This document shows positions 26,638 through 35,018 of a stretch of DNA of 64,000 nucleotides, piece after piece (position 1 is the first letter of the stretch; the number at the start of each line of letters is the position of its first letter). The notes under the pieces were generated by a model. It did no database searches. It had not been told where the DNA came from and saw nothing but the letters and a program-made list of their open reading frames with translations. Both the position numbers and the translations under genes were made by a program. The stretch comes from Bradyrhizobium centrolobii. Lineage in GTDB: Bacteria; Pseudomonadota; Alphaproteobacteria; Rhizobiales; Xanthobacteraceae. Location: contig NZ_LUUB01000040.1 of assembly GCF_001641635.1 (NCBI RefSeq), positions 80,549 to 144,548 of the forward strand. The letters are read 5' to 3'.

Positions 26638-26662
26638 TTCGCTCGGGAAGCGGAAAGGTTAC
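26638..26662 (-). promoter_or_regulatory. SigF-type promoter of the bufferin-sigF operon (15-base spacer)
   Basis: On the minus strand GTAACC (26662-26657), 15 bases, CGAA (26641-26638). The spacer is one base shorter than the consensus. It precedes bufA and, by read-through, doxX, sigF and nrsF. Confidence 0.65.
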
Positions 26663-26705
26663 CTGGGCGAAAGCCCAATCTCGGCGGGATCCGACGCGCT
26701 TGCCC

Positions 26706-27428
26706 TTATGGCCTCAGCCATCCGGCATACAGGGCAGCTTGATAGCTGAAGTAGATGGCAGCCGCGAACATAAGCGCGGCGCCGATGCGCTCGGCCCAAA
26801 GCGTGAAGCGGCGTGTGTGGCTGAAGCTCGCGAGACTACCCGCCATTGTCGCGGTGACAACGATCGGAATCCCGCGGGCGAGACCGAAAGTGGCCATCAG
26901 CACCGCCCCCATCAGCGGGTCGGCCGTTCCGGCTGCCGCGGCCGCCACGGGGAACAGCAACGGCGTGCAGGCTGGGCAGGTCGATAGTCCGAATGGAAGG
27001 CCAAGCAGATAGCTGCCGATGAAGCTGCGGGTCGCCTTTGCCGAAGGCGCGAGCGTGGGGATGACAATATGGACGAGGCGCAGCAGCGCGAGCCCGGCCA
27101 CGATCAGGATGACGGCAAGCAGGCCATAGGCAACAGCAAGATACCGCGCCAGGACCCGCATCACGGCAAAGCCCGCGAGCCCGAACAAGGCACCGATGAC
27201 GGCGTCAACGGTGGCGATTCCGAGCACGAAGCCGACGGAGAGTCGCAATCCTACGATACGTCGCTTGTTGACCGCCGCGCCCCGGCCCGCCGCGAGGCCA
27301 GCGGCGACCGAAATCAGTGGGAACGAGCTCGGAGCGATCCCGACGATGAGCCCGGCGAGCGCTACCAAGCCAATGGCGAACGGCGTCAGCCCCGTGATGT
27401 CCTGCAGTAAGGGCTCAAGGTCAATCAT
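26706..27428 (-). CDS. CcdA/DsbD-like membrane protein
   Basis: A 240-residue membrane protein with six or more helices. PSSFPLISVAAGLAAGRG and the pair STCPACTPLLFPVAAAA match the CcdA/DsbD transmembrane core, but with CPAC at the second active position and no Cys at the first (PSSFP instead of PCxxP). It overlaps the P-type ATPase stop by four bases and is the second gene of that operon. It may move electrons to a periplasmic metal-handling partner, though the missing first Cys makes ordinary disulfide transfer doubtful. Confidence 0.8.
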   Translation of the reverse strand: MIDLEPLLQDITGLTPFAIGLVALAGLIVGIAPSSFPLISVAAGLAAGRGAAVNKRRIVGLRLSVGFVLGIATVDAVIGALFGLAGFAVMRVLARYLAVAYGLLAVILIVAGLALLRLVHIVIPTLAPSAKATRSFIGSYLLGLPFGLSTCPACTPLLFPVAAAAAGTADPLMGAVLMATFGLARGIPIVVTATMAGSLASFSHTRRFTLWAERIGAALMFAAAIYFSYQAALYAGWLRP

Positions 27429-29860
27429 GGACGCCGCTCGACCGGCTTGCCGACGCTGAGGATCGCCTGGAAGAACAGCGACGGCTGGCCCCACAGCGAA
27501 TTGAAGAAGATCGTCGTCACGCTCACCGCCATCGCCGCCATCGCCCACACCGGATAGACGAGGCCGGTCGCCGCCAGCGGCACGCCGATGCCGTTGAACA
27601 GGAAGGCGAGTGAGACATTCTGCAGCATCCTGCGATAGCTGCGGTGGCTGATCTCGCGTGCGGTCACCAGTGCATCGAGCCTGTTCGACAGGACGATGAT
27701 GTCGGCCGAATCGATGGCGGTGTCGGTACCGCCGCCCATGGCGATGCCGACATCCGCCTGCATCAGCGCCGGCGCGTCGTTAATCCCATCGCCCACCATA
27801 GCCACCCGACCCCCGTGCTGGAACTGCCTGATGAGATCCGCTTTCTGGCCGGGCAGGACGCCGGCATGGACCTCGGTGATGCCGAGTTCGGCCGCAACCC
27901 GGCGGGCGTTGCGCTCATTGTCGCCTGTGACGAGCACGGTCTTAAGCCCAGCCTGCCGCAGCGCGGCCGTCGCTCCCGCGGCCTCCGGCCGCACGCTGTC
28001 GCTGAGCGCGAGCAGTCCGAGTGGCTGCTCATCCCGGGCGACGGCGACAACGGTGTGGCCCGACGCTTCGAGCCCCGCAATCCGGTCGGCCAGGTTGGCA
28101 AGCTCAACATTCTCGCTGATGAAGCGCGGGTTGCCGACGAGAACTGTTGTCGCACCGATGCGTGCGCGGCCCCCCTTGCCGGGAAAGGCTTCGAAGTCGC
28201 TGACATCCGGCGGCGTGATCCCCTGCTCGAAGGCGGCCGTGACGATCGCATCGGCCAAGGGATGTTCGGATGCTGCCTCTGCTGCGGCGGCAACGCCCAG
28301 CAATTCGGTCTCGCTGGCGCCGACAGCCTCGATCGCCACAAGTTGCGGCCGCCCCTCGGTGAGCGTCCCGGTCTTGTCGAGCACAATTTGGTTCACCAGA
28401 CGATAGCCCTGGAATGCTTCGCCGGTGCGCATGAGAATGCCGCGCTCGGCGGCTTCGCCGGCGCCGCGCACGATCGACAGCGGCGCCGAGATGCCGACCG
28501 CGCAGGGATATCCCATGACGAGCACGCTGAGCCCTGCAAACACCGCCCGCTGCAGATCGGGAGTGACGCCCAGCATCCACGGGATTGCGATCCACCCGAC
28601 CACGGCCAGCAGCGCAGTCAAGAGCACGGCCGGGGTGTAGACGACGAGGATACGATCGACGAGATGCAGCAGTCCCGGCTTGAGCGCCCGGGCATCCTCG
28701 ACCTCGCGTGCGATCCGCTGCAGGAAGCTTTCCTCGCCGACCGCCGTGACGCGAACCAGCAACGTTCCCATCCCGTTGATCGAACCGCCGATGACGCCAT
28801 CGCCGACCGCGCGCTCGATCGGCACCGGCTCGCCGGTCACGAGGGCCTGGTCAACCGAGGAGTGACCTCCGATCACCTCTCCGTCGACCGGCACGCGCTC
28901 GCCGGGACGAACGCGAACCAGGTCGCCGACCACGACCCCCGCGATCGGAAGCTCCACCTCGCGGCCGTCACGCTGCACCCGCGCGACGTCCGGCTGCAGG
29001 TCGAGCAACCGTTTGACGGCCTGCGAGCTGCGCGTCTTGACAATGAGCGACAGCCATTCCGAGAACAGGTGATAGGTGGTGACCATGACCGCGACGGCAA
29101 AGAAGGGCGCCGTCGGATAACCCGGCCAATGGAAGATGAGGCCAATGAGGCCGCCCATGAGGCCGGCGAAAGCGCCGGCCTCCAGCAGCACGTGCTGATT
29201 GAGAATGCCGCGACGCAAGGCCTGATACGCCATCACGAGGATGTGCCGGGCGATGCCGAAGACGAGGACGATCGCAAGCGCTCCCACCAGCCACGGCGTT
29301 GCCGGCGCAAGGCCCAGCGTCTCGCGGGAGACAAGCAGCGCTCCCGCAAGGACGCCCAGTCCGACACCACCCGTCGCGGCGATCCACAGTCCCAGCGCGC
29401 GCAACACCAGGAACACCAAACCGATGAGGCCGAGTACGGCCGCAAGCGGAAGCATGGTCGACCAGAGGCCCGTAGGAGTTGCGATCAGCGCGATCGCGAC
29501 CAGGCTGAAGGAGACGGCGACGAGGAAGCGCCGTCCCTCGCGCACGAGATCGCGCTCCTCGTCCTCAAACGGGCGCAGCTTGCGCGGATCGTGCAGCGTG
29601 TAGCCGATGTCCCGCAGCGTCTGTAGCAGCTCCCTCGGATCGGCCCGCGCCGGATCATATTCCACCAGCGCCTGCTCATGGGTCAGGCTGACTGCCACCT
29701 TGTCGACGCCTACTTTGCGGCCAAGCGCCTTCTCAATGGTGCTGGTGCAAAGCGAGCAATGGAGCCCGCCGATGCGGGCGCGGATACGCGCCCGATCCGG
29801 ACGGCTCGCGGGTTCTTCGGTCCATAATGGAAGAGCTTCTGTACTCGCGGAAAGCGCCAT
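27425..29860 (-). CDS. Heavy-metal P1B-type ATPase with YPC membrane motif
   Basis: An 811-residue metal exporter. An N-terminal HMA domain carries GGLHCSLCTS. About eight membrane helices follow, with the actuator motif (VTGEPVPIER), the phosphorylation site DKTGTLTEGRP, the SEHPLADAI nucleotide-binding motif, and GDGINDAPALMQADVGIAM. The metal-selectivity motif in helix 6 reads GYPCAVGI, so the usual CPC or SPC is YPC. This leaves the metal specificity open. The start at 29860 gives a normal N-terminus. A MerR-type operator at 29925-29955 lies 65 bases upstream, nearly identical to the one before the MerR-HMA gene. Confidence 0.9.
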   Translation of the reverse strand: MALSASTEALPLWTEEPASRPDRARIRARIGGLHCSLCTSTIEKALGRKVGVDKVAVSLTHEQALVEYDPARADPRELLQTLRDIGYTLHDPRKLRPFEDEERDLVREGRRFLVAVSFSLVAIALIATPTGLWSTMLPLAAVLGLIGLVFLVLRALGLWIAATGGVGLGVLAGALLVSRETLGLAPATPWLVGALAIVLVFGIARHILVMAYQALRRGILNQHVLLEAGAFAGLMGGLIGLIFHWPGYPTAPFFAVAVMVTTYHLFSEWLSLIVKTRSSQAVKRLLDLQPDVARVQRDGREVELPIAGVVVGDLVRVRPGERVPVDGEVIGGHSSVDQALVTGEPVPIERAVGDGVIGGSINGMGTLLVRVTAVGEESFLQRIAREVEDARALKPGLLHLVDRILVVYTPAVLLTALLAVVGWIAIPWMLGVTPDLQRAVFAGLSVLVMGYPCAVGISAPLSIVRGAGEAAERGILMRTGEAFQGYRLVNQIVLDKTGTLTEGRPQLVAIEAVGASETELLGVAAAAEAASEHPLADAIVTAAFEQGITPPDVSDFEAFPGKGGRARIGATTVLVGNPRFISENVELANLADRIAGLEASGHTVVAVARDEQPLGLLALSDSVRPEAAGATAALRQAGLKTVLVTGDNERNARRVAAELGITEVHAGVLPGQKADLIRQFQHGGRVAMVGDGINDAPALMQADVGIAMGGGTDTAIDSADIIVLSNRLDALVTAREISHRSYRRMLQNVSLAFLFNGIGVPLAATGLVYPVWAMAAMAVSVTTIFFNSLWGQPSLFFQAILSVGKPVERRP

Positions 29861-29924
29861 GGTCGCCTCCTCAACCCGTTCCGCAGCATACTCGGCTGCA
29901 GGTGCTGCCCCGATCGACCCGCGA

Positions 29925-29955
29925 GCATGCACCCCGTACCAATATACGGAGTCAA
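29925..29955 (-). promoter_or_regulatory. MerR-type promoter/operator of the P-type ATPase gene
   Basis: On the minus strand TTGACT (29955-29950), a 19-base spacer with the dyad CCGTA-N6-TACGG, then GCATGC (29930-29925). The same layout and dyad sequence are found at 31679-31709. It closely resembles classic mer operators. Confidence 0.75.
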
Positions 29956-30134
29956 GGGACGATCGTTCACGCGCGGCGCGATTTTGCACCGGCCGGGCAG
30001 GGTGCGAGAAGCGAGACCGCAAACCCAGAGAAAATTCCGCGCACACGTAACGAAAGATGCCGCGGAACGAACCTCTCCAATATAGCTCGTTTCTCAGAAC
30101 GGCTTCCTGGAAGCGAGAAATGGCTTGATGCGCA

Positions 30135-30878
30135 ATGCTGGATAAGGTTGGGCGGACTCTCGCGGGTTTCCTGAGCAGGGAGCGGCATGTCCACGGGGCT
30201 ACGCCGCCCACCTCACCTGATCGCCTTCTCTCCAGCCTCGAACCCGCGGATGTTCTGCTAGTCGAGGGCAATTCCCAGATCAGCACCGCGATCAAGTATT
30301 TGACGCAGTCCACCTGGTCGCATGCCGCCCTCTATGTCGGCGTCCATGGCAACGGGCGACTTGCCCGATCAACGCACTGCTTCGTCGAAGCCGATCTCAT
30401 TGCGGGCGTTCGCAGCGTCGGTGTCGAGGCGTTCACCGGCATGCCCACCCGAATTTGCCGCCCGGTAGGGCTCAACGAGGAAGAGTGTCGCGCCGTCGCC
30501 GATTTTGCGATCGCCCGGCTCGGACATCATTACGATCTGAAGAATGTCATTGATCTCGCGCGGTATCTACTGCCGACCCCACCGGTCCCCACGCGATTTC
30601 GCCGGCGCATGATCGCATTCGGAAGCGGCGATCCTACGCGTGCCATCTGCTCCACGCTGATCGCGCAGGCCTTCCAGGCCGTGCATTATCCGGTGCTTCC
30701 TACCGTGGAGTATCGCGCCGCGGCAACAGAACAATGTCCTGATTGTGTTGACGAGATCATGCACATCCGCCACCACTCTCTTTTTGCGCCGCGCGACTTC
30801 GACGTCTCTCCCTACTTTCGCATCGTCAAGCCGACGATCGAAGGCAAATTCGATTTCAGAACACTGAAATGGGCCTGA
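30135..30878 (+). CDS. YiiX/YebB-like permuted NlpC/P60 (C92-type) cysteine hydrolase
   Basis: A 247-residue protein of the permuted papain-like amidase group. The His-containing motif is STWSHAALYVG, preceded by PADVLLVEGNSQISTAIK, and the nucleophile is in RAICSTLIAQAFQ. Such enzymes act on lipids, amide bonds or cell-wall peptides; the substrate here is unknown. There is no signal peptide. It lies alone on the plus strand between two minus-strand metal-resistance genes and may be unrelated to them. Confidence 0.8.
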   Translation: MLDKVGRTLAGFLSRERHVHGATPPTSPDRLLSSLEPADVLLVEGNSQISTAIKYLTQSTWSHAALYVGVHGNGRLARSTHCFVEADLIAGVRSVGVEAFTGMPTRICRPVGLNEEECRAVADFAIARLGHHYDLKNVIDLARYLLPTPPVPTRFRRRMIAFGSGDPTRAICSTLIAQAFQAVHYPVLPTVEYRAAATEQCPDCVDEIMHIRHHSLFAPRDFDVSPYFRIVKPTIEGKFDFRTLKWA

Positions 30879-30946
30879 GCCTTTCGGAAGCGCGTGGGCG
30901 ACGAGAGCGACCTGGTCTGCGGGCCAGACTCATCGGTGTTTCCCTG

Positions 30947-31660
30947 CTACGATGGCCTGCCGACCACCGCATAGCCCGCCTTTTGCACGGCCACTACGAG
31001 GCGTTCCTCGTCCGTCGCTTGCGGATCGAACATGATGCGCGCCTCCTGGGCATTAAAGGACACGGTTGCCTTCTGCACCCCTGGTTCTGCCGAGACGACC
31101 GCAGCGATCGTACGCGCGCAACCGTCACAGTGCATGCCGCCTATCTTGAAAAGAGCTGTCTTCATCCTTGATCCCTTCGCGGTTCGACCCCTGCGCTCAA
31201 GTTGATTAGACGGGCAGGCCGACGCCGGTTCCGATGATTCCGCTTCCCCTCTACCTGGTCCGGCCAACGCATCGATGATTGTGCATGCGCGCAGAGCGCC
31301 ACCGCCCGGGCAGGTCCCGATCAGCTGGTCGAGCGCCGACCGCATCTGCTGAAGCTTCGCGATCCTGCGATCGACCTCCCGGCGCTTGGTCATTGCCTGC
31401 GCTCGGATGTCACTGCAATCCGTGGCCGGATCGGCCCGTAGCGAGAGGAGCTCCAGGATTTCGCGCAGCGAGAAACCGAGGTCCTGCGCTTGCCGGATGA
31501 AACGGATGCGTTCAACGACAGCGCCTTCATAAACGCGATAGCCGCCGCTTCTCGGTCGCAACGGCCGCTCGATCAAGCCCCGGCGTTCGTAGAAGCGGAT
31601 GGTTTCAATACCGACTCCCGCCTGCTCGGCGGCCCGGCTGATCGTCATTCCCTTGCCCAT
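30947..31660 (-). CDS. MerR-family regulator fused to a C-terminal HMA metal-binding domain
   Basis: A 237-residue protein. Residues 1-~135 are a MerR regulator: helix-turn-helix TISRAAEQAGVGIETIRFYE, and cysteines in TDC, GTC and RAC with spacings 35 and 9, exactly those of the Hg(II)-type MerR. After a ~30-residue linker, the last ~70 residues form an HMA domain with GGMHCDGCARTI, as in MerP or CopZ. No stop codon separates them. An internal ATG before KTALFKIGG with AAGG upstream could also produce the HMA part alone. The MerR-type operator at 31679-31709 lies directly upstream, so it is probably autoregulated and controls the ATPase at 27425-29860. Confidence 0.85.
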   Translation of the reverse strand: MGKGMTISRAAEQAGVGIETIRFYERRGLIERPLRPRSGGYRVYEGAVVERIRFIRQAQDLGFSLREILELLSLRADPATDCSDIRAQAMTKRREVDRRIAKLQQMRSALDQLIGTCPGGGALRACTIIDALAGPGRGEAESSEPASACPSNQLERRGRTAKGSRMKTALFKIGGMHCDGCARTIAAVVSAEPGVQKATVSFNAQEARIMFDPQATDEERLVVAVQKAGYAVVGRPS

Positions 31661-31678
31661 GGCGCACCTATCTGGAGA

Positions 31679-31709
31679 GAATGCACTCCGTACCACTGTA
31701 CGGAGTCAA
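31679..31709 (-). promoter_or_regulatory. MerR-type promoter/operator of the MerR-HMA gene
   Basis: On the minus strand TTGACT (31709-31704), a 19-base spacer containing the dyad CTCCGTAC-N4-GTACGGAG, and GCATTC (31684-31679). The dyad differs from the ATPase operator by only a few bases. The start codon at 31660 is about 18 bases downstream. Confidence 0.75.
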
Positions 31710-31837
31710 GTCATTCCAAGCACCGCGGGGGCATCCGCCAGCACCCGCCGGTCCAACGAGCGGAGGCGATAAGCAGTCCTGCACCACTTTCATGAACAGC
31801 GGACTGCGCTCGCCCATCCGCTCTCTAGATCTGCTGG

Positions 31838-32140
31838 CTAACGTTGTGCAGCGTCGCTTGACCGGCTGGCCGACGTCAGCCATGGGTCCCCAGCATCGAC
31901 AATGCAGGACAGACCGTCAGCGCGCGACAAGAGGATTGTCCACGTGCCAGCCGGCGAAACGAACACTTCCACCAGATGGCCGCTGCTGGACAATCCCTGG
32001 GCCATCACGACCTCCCCGAAATTATCCTTGAGCAAGGCGACGAAATCGGGCCGGCTCGCGCACAACTCAACCGCGCCGGCCGGGGTCGTCGTCAACGTGA
32101 CAATCAAGGCGACCGCCGCAAGGCGGACGTATCGCAACAT
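31838..32140 (-). CDS. Small secreted hypothetical protein
   Basis: A 100-residue protein with a clear signal peptide (AAVALIVTLTTTPAGAVE) and two mature cysteines (ELCASRP and LSCIVDAG), suggesting one disulfide in a periplasmic domain. AAGGAGGG lies five bases before the ATG. SSSGHLVEVFVSPAGTWTIL and LSRADGLSCIV resemble uncharacterised short alphaproteobacterial periplasmic proteins. No function can be assigned. Confidence 0.75.
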   Translation of the reverse strand: MLRYVRLAAVALIVTLTTTPAGAVELCASRPDFVALLKDNFGEVVMAQGLSSSGHLVEVFVSPAGTWTILLSRADGLSCIVDAGDPWLTSASRSSDAAQR

Positions 32141-32492
32141 GGCGCCCTCCTTCAGGAAGGCCACGCACGACCATCGGCGAACCAAGGATCATTCCTGTGG
32201 CGAGCTTGTCGATGGTCGCTCAGCGTTCAACGGATACCTGGTGCTCGAGACCGAGAATATCAAGATCAGTGACTTTGTTGGACCGTCCATTGTCCACTGC
32301 GCCTAATCTTCCTGGAGAACTCTGTGGCATCGCGGTCTGCTCTCACTGGACCAACTCGCCCTCGAGAACGGATCGTCGCTCCGTCGGGCGGTCGCGACCT
32401 GATGAAAGGTCCCTACCCCCTTGAGCTTCTGAAGCTTGCCGGTCCCGCTCACGACCTGCCACACGCCATTAATTTGAAAAAGTCGACGGGCT
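32141..32492. other. Intergenic stretch without recognisable gene
   Basis: Short frames are present on both strands, but none has recognisable domains or a good ribosome binding site, and I see no repeat or promoter signal. Confidence 0.5.
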
Positions 32493-33221
32493 TCATAACC
32501 GCGTCGTCACAGTCACCAACCAATCCGGCATGGCGCGCGTCAGAGCGGCCTCGACGATCTTGTCGAAGCCGGTGAGGACAAAGGCGCCGATGCCAACGAA
32601 GGTCGCGCCCATCAGAGGCTTACCAATGCGCGATACGCGCGCGAACCGATCGCGCCGCGCGAAGATGGCCTGTCTCGATCCATAGGCGAGCGCGAGGATC
32701 GGCGTTGCCGCTCCGAATCCGAAACTGATCATGGTTGCCGCTGCGGTCGCGACGTTGTCGCCTTGCGCAGCGAGCCCGACCGCTGCGCCGAGCGTGGGAC
32801 CCGAGCAGGGAGACCAGATGACCCCAAGCACGGCGCCGAGTGCGAACTGGCCGCCTAATCCGGACGGCTGCAGTCGATCGAGCAGCACCTGCCCCCTGCT
32901 TGCGACCGGCGCCGCGATGGTCGTGAATTTGTCCTGAAGCGCTGGAACGAGGAGAACCGCTCCCATGCCAGCCAGCACGGCCGCGACCACGAGACGCAAT
33001 GTGGACGGATCAACTCCGATGCTGAAACCGGCCGATGCGATAGCTATCCCGACGCCGGCGAACGAAGTCGACAGCCCCGCGGCTAGCGCCAACGGTCCCC
33101 ACGCATGGCGCTCGACAACGCCGAAAAGGACGATCGGCAGAATCGGCAGTACGCAAGGGGACAGCGTCGACAACGCGCCGGCTGCGTAGCCGAGCGCCAA
33201 GTTCCCGAGACCGGCCACCAT
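32493..33221 (-). CDS. CcdA-family cytochrome c biogenesis / thiol-disulfide membrane protein
   Basis: A 242-residue six-helix membrane protein with both CcdA active-site motifs: LSTLSPCVLPILPIV near the start and IWSPCSGPTLGAAV in the middle. CcdA carries electrons from cytoplasmic thioredoxin to the periplasm. Its start overlaps the stop of the thioredoxin gene by one base (TGATG), so the two are coupled and are probably partners. Confidence 0.9.
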   Translation of the reverse strand: MVAGLGNLALGYAAGALSTLSPCVLPILPIVLFGVVERHAWGPLALAAGLSTSFAGVGIAIASAGFSIGVDPSTLRLVVAAVLAGMGAVLLVPALQDKFTTIAAPVASRGQVLLDRLQPSGLGGQFALGAVLGVIWSPCSGPTLGAAVGLAAQGDNVATAAATMISFGFGAATPILALAYGSRQAIFARRDRFARVSRIGKPLMGATFVGIGAFVLTGFDKIVEAALTRAMPDWLVTVTTRL

Positions 33222-33601
33222 CAGAATGCCTTGGCGATCATCGCGCGAATGAGCGCGGGATCGGTCTCGCCAGTCGAGCGCGCAACCTCCTTCGCGCCAT
33301 GGAAGACGATCAGCGTACTCTGGTACTGGACACGAAACCGCTTCAACACGTTCTTCGCAGTGTCGAAATCGACTTCGTAGACAATCAGATCCGGCTTTTC
33401 CTTCTCGATCTGCTCGACGATCGGCCGCTGCTGCCTGCAGGTCGGACACCAGGATGCGGTGACGTCGACCAGGATGGCCTTTTCCGCGGCCTGGGCGGAT
33501 TGAAATGCTTTAGCGTCGAACGGCTGTCCGGCCCACGCGACAGGCGACCATGCAAAGAGCGCCGCCCCAATCAGCAAAACTTTGTCGAGTCTTGAAAGCA
33601 T
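33221..33601 (-). CDS. Exported thioredoxin-fold protein
   Basis: A 126-residue protein with an N-terminal signal sequence (LLIGAALFAWSPVAWA) and a thioredoxin fold with active site ASWCPTCRQQ, followed by the cis-Pro region (YQSTLIVFHG, in which the usual cis-Pro appears as Ser-Thr). It resembles the periplasmic C-terminal domain of DsbD. With the CcdA-like protein downstream it forms a split DsbD. A SigF-type promoter variant lies 35 bases upstream. Confidence 0.88.
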   Translation of the reverse strand: MLSRLDKVLLIGAALFAWSPVAWAGQPFDAKAFQSAQAAEKAILVDVTASWCPTCRQQRPIVEQIEKEKPDLIVYEVDFDTAKNVLKRFRVQYQSTLIVFHGAKEVARSTGETDPALIRAMIAKAF

Positions 33602-33635
33602 GATCTGTCCAGCTCCGTCCGATACCCGACAATAG

Positions 33636-33660
33636 TTCGCTCGGAATCCAGAAAAGTTAC
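33636..33660 (-). promoter_or_regulatory. SigF-type promoter variant before thioredoxin-ccdA
   Basis: On the minus strand GTAACT (33660-33655), 15 bases, CGAA (33639-33636). It has one -35 mismatch and the same 15-base spacer as the bufferin promoter; the spacer bases just before CGAA (CCGAG) are also shared. Confidence 0.5.
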
Positions 33661-33751
33661 CGCGGGGCCTCAAAAATTCCGGCGGCCGAATAGGGCGTCG
33701 AATAACGACGAAAGCTGCTGAATCGCCATCGGGGCAACTCTTCGCGGAGCG

Positions 33752-34393
33752 CTATGAGTTCCGCAGGTATTCAATCAGGCTATCCGCCGCCGGGGACGAC
33801 CAATCCGCGACGCCCGGCATATATCCAATGATCGTTCCTGAACTTGCGATGAGATAGGTGATCGGCATCGCGTAAAGGGTGAATGGCGCGTTCCTTTCAT
33901 TGGCGCTGTCCGAATGCGCGACATAGCGATTGGGGTCCAAATAGATTGGAAGGGTTCGCAGCTGGAGCGTCTTGACGAAGCGTTCAACCGTTTCGCGAGC
34001 GCCTCTATCCTCTGAAACCGCGGCGACATGCAGGTTTTTCCGCCAAGCGCTTCTGTACTGGCGCTCAAGGACCGGCAATTCTGTTCGGCAGGCGGCGCAC
34101 CACGAAGCCCAGAAATTCAAAAGGATCGGCTTGCCGCGGAGGGACAAGAGATCAATCGTGCCCCCCTCAAGGCGAAACAGCCTGATCGATGGCAACGGCT
34201 GCTGCGGCCAAATAGTCGTAAATTGATATCTGCCGGATTTGAAGGTGGGAATGTCCTGCGCTTGCGGCGCCGCAACGGCATCAGTCACAAGCAATCCAAC
34301 TGTCCCAATCAGACCTGAGAGAACGATGTCCCGCCGCGACAGGACATTAACGCTCGGGCGGACCGGAGTCGCGCCTAAGGGGTTAGTAGCCAC
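33752..34393 (-). CDS. TlpA-like thiol-disulfide reductase, membrane-anchored or exported
   Basis: A 213-residue protein. LSRRDIVLSGLIGTVGLLV is a Tat-like or signal-anchor segment. The TlpA/ResA-type thioredoxin domain contains ILLNFWASWCAACRTELPVL and the cis-Pro loop AMPITYLI. Such proteins reduce periplasmic disulfides, for example on apocytochrome c or copper-site cysteines. It starts 27 bases after the preceding small gene and is probably read from the same SigF-type promoter. Confidence 0.88.
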   Translation of the reverse strand: MATNPLGATPVRPSVNVLSRRDIVLSGLIGTVGLLVTDAVAAPQAQDIPTFKSGRYQFTTIWPQQPLPSIRLFRLEGGTIDLLSLRGKPILLNFWASWCAACRTELPVLERQYRSAWRKNLHVAAVSEDRGARETVERFVKTLQLRTLPIYLDPNRYVAHSDSANERNAPFTLYAMPITYLIASSGTIIGYMPGVADWSSPAADSLIEYLRNS

Positions 34394-34420
34394 TGGAAGC
34401 AGCCCTGATTTCCGTTCGCC

Positions 34421-34765
34421 TCAACCAATGATCTCTTCGACCTGTAACACTGGCGACAGGCGAGGAACGGCTGGTCGAAACGCAATGAATGGTAAGAGCG
34501 GATTTGGCAGCCAGTACATCCATCCGACAAACGGCTCCCACGTTCCGTTCGGGAGCCGCAGATCGAGCCAAACGTATAGGAACTTGTAGATGCAGAGCCC
34601 CGGCACCCAATTCGGTCGCAAATGGTTGGTCTTCAGGCATTTTCGGCTGATGTAGAGATTTCCCTCAAACGGCGTGATACCCCAAAAGCCGACCGGTCCT
34701 TCGGCAATGACTTCGCCGCTTGATCGATGAGTTATTCGGATGGAGTGCGCAGAGGTGGTTCGCAT
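34421..34765 (-). CDS. Conserved-looking protein of unknown function with a SigF-type promoter
   Basis: A 114-residue protein without signal peptide. It has aromatic-rich segments (PVGFWGITPFEGNLYISRK, CIYKFLYVWLDL, GWMYWLPNPLLPF) and two Cys (SRKCLK, PGLCIYK). I recognise no domain. It is the first gene of a two-gene operon with the TlpA-like protein, about 94 bases after an exact SigF-type promoter, which suggests a role in periplasmic or thiol stress. Confidence 0.7.
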   Translation of the reverse strand: MRTTSAHSIRITHRSSGEVIAEGPVGFWGITPFEGNLYISRKCLKTNHLRPNWVPGLCIYKFLYVWLDLRLPNGTWEPFVGWMYWLPNPLLPFIAFRPAVPRLSPVLQVEEIIG

Positions 34766-34858
34766 GTGTCTTTTAGCTCCTCCTGCCGCGGAATGGACGA
34801 GTTTTCTACTCTGGTCCGTGCCGTGTGGACGCCATCGCGTTGGCGTGCTGCTTGTAAA

Positions 34859-34884
34859 TTCGCTTCTGAGCCCGGGAAGGTTAC
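34859..34884 (-). promoter_or_regulatory. SigF-type promoter of the unknown/TlpA operon
   Basis: On the minus strand GTAACC (34884-34879), 16 bases, CGAA (34862-34859): an exact match to the SigF consensus. Confidence 0.75.
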
Positions 34885-35018
34885 TCAACACGGCTGAATG
34901 ATCATCTAAGTCATGTACTCGTAAAGCGGGGCGCCATACCTCAGCTTCAGGAAACTGCTATTCGCGTTTTCGAGTTCGTGAGATCGTGCATCAGCGCGAG
35001 GCCATCGTGGAGAAGGCC

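Noticed and set aside
27644..29626. A 660-codon open frame on the plus strand
   Set aside because: It lies entirely antisense to the P-type ATPase gene, has no recognisable domain and is rich in Arg, Asp and Gln as expected for an opposite-strand shadow in high-GC DNA.
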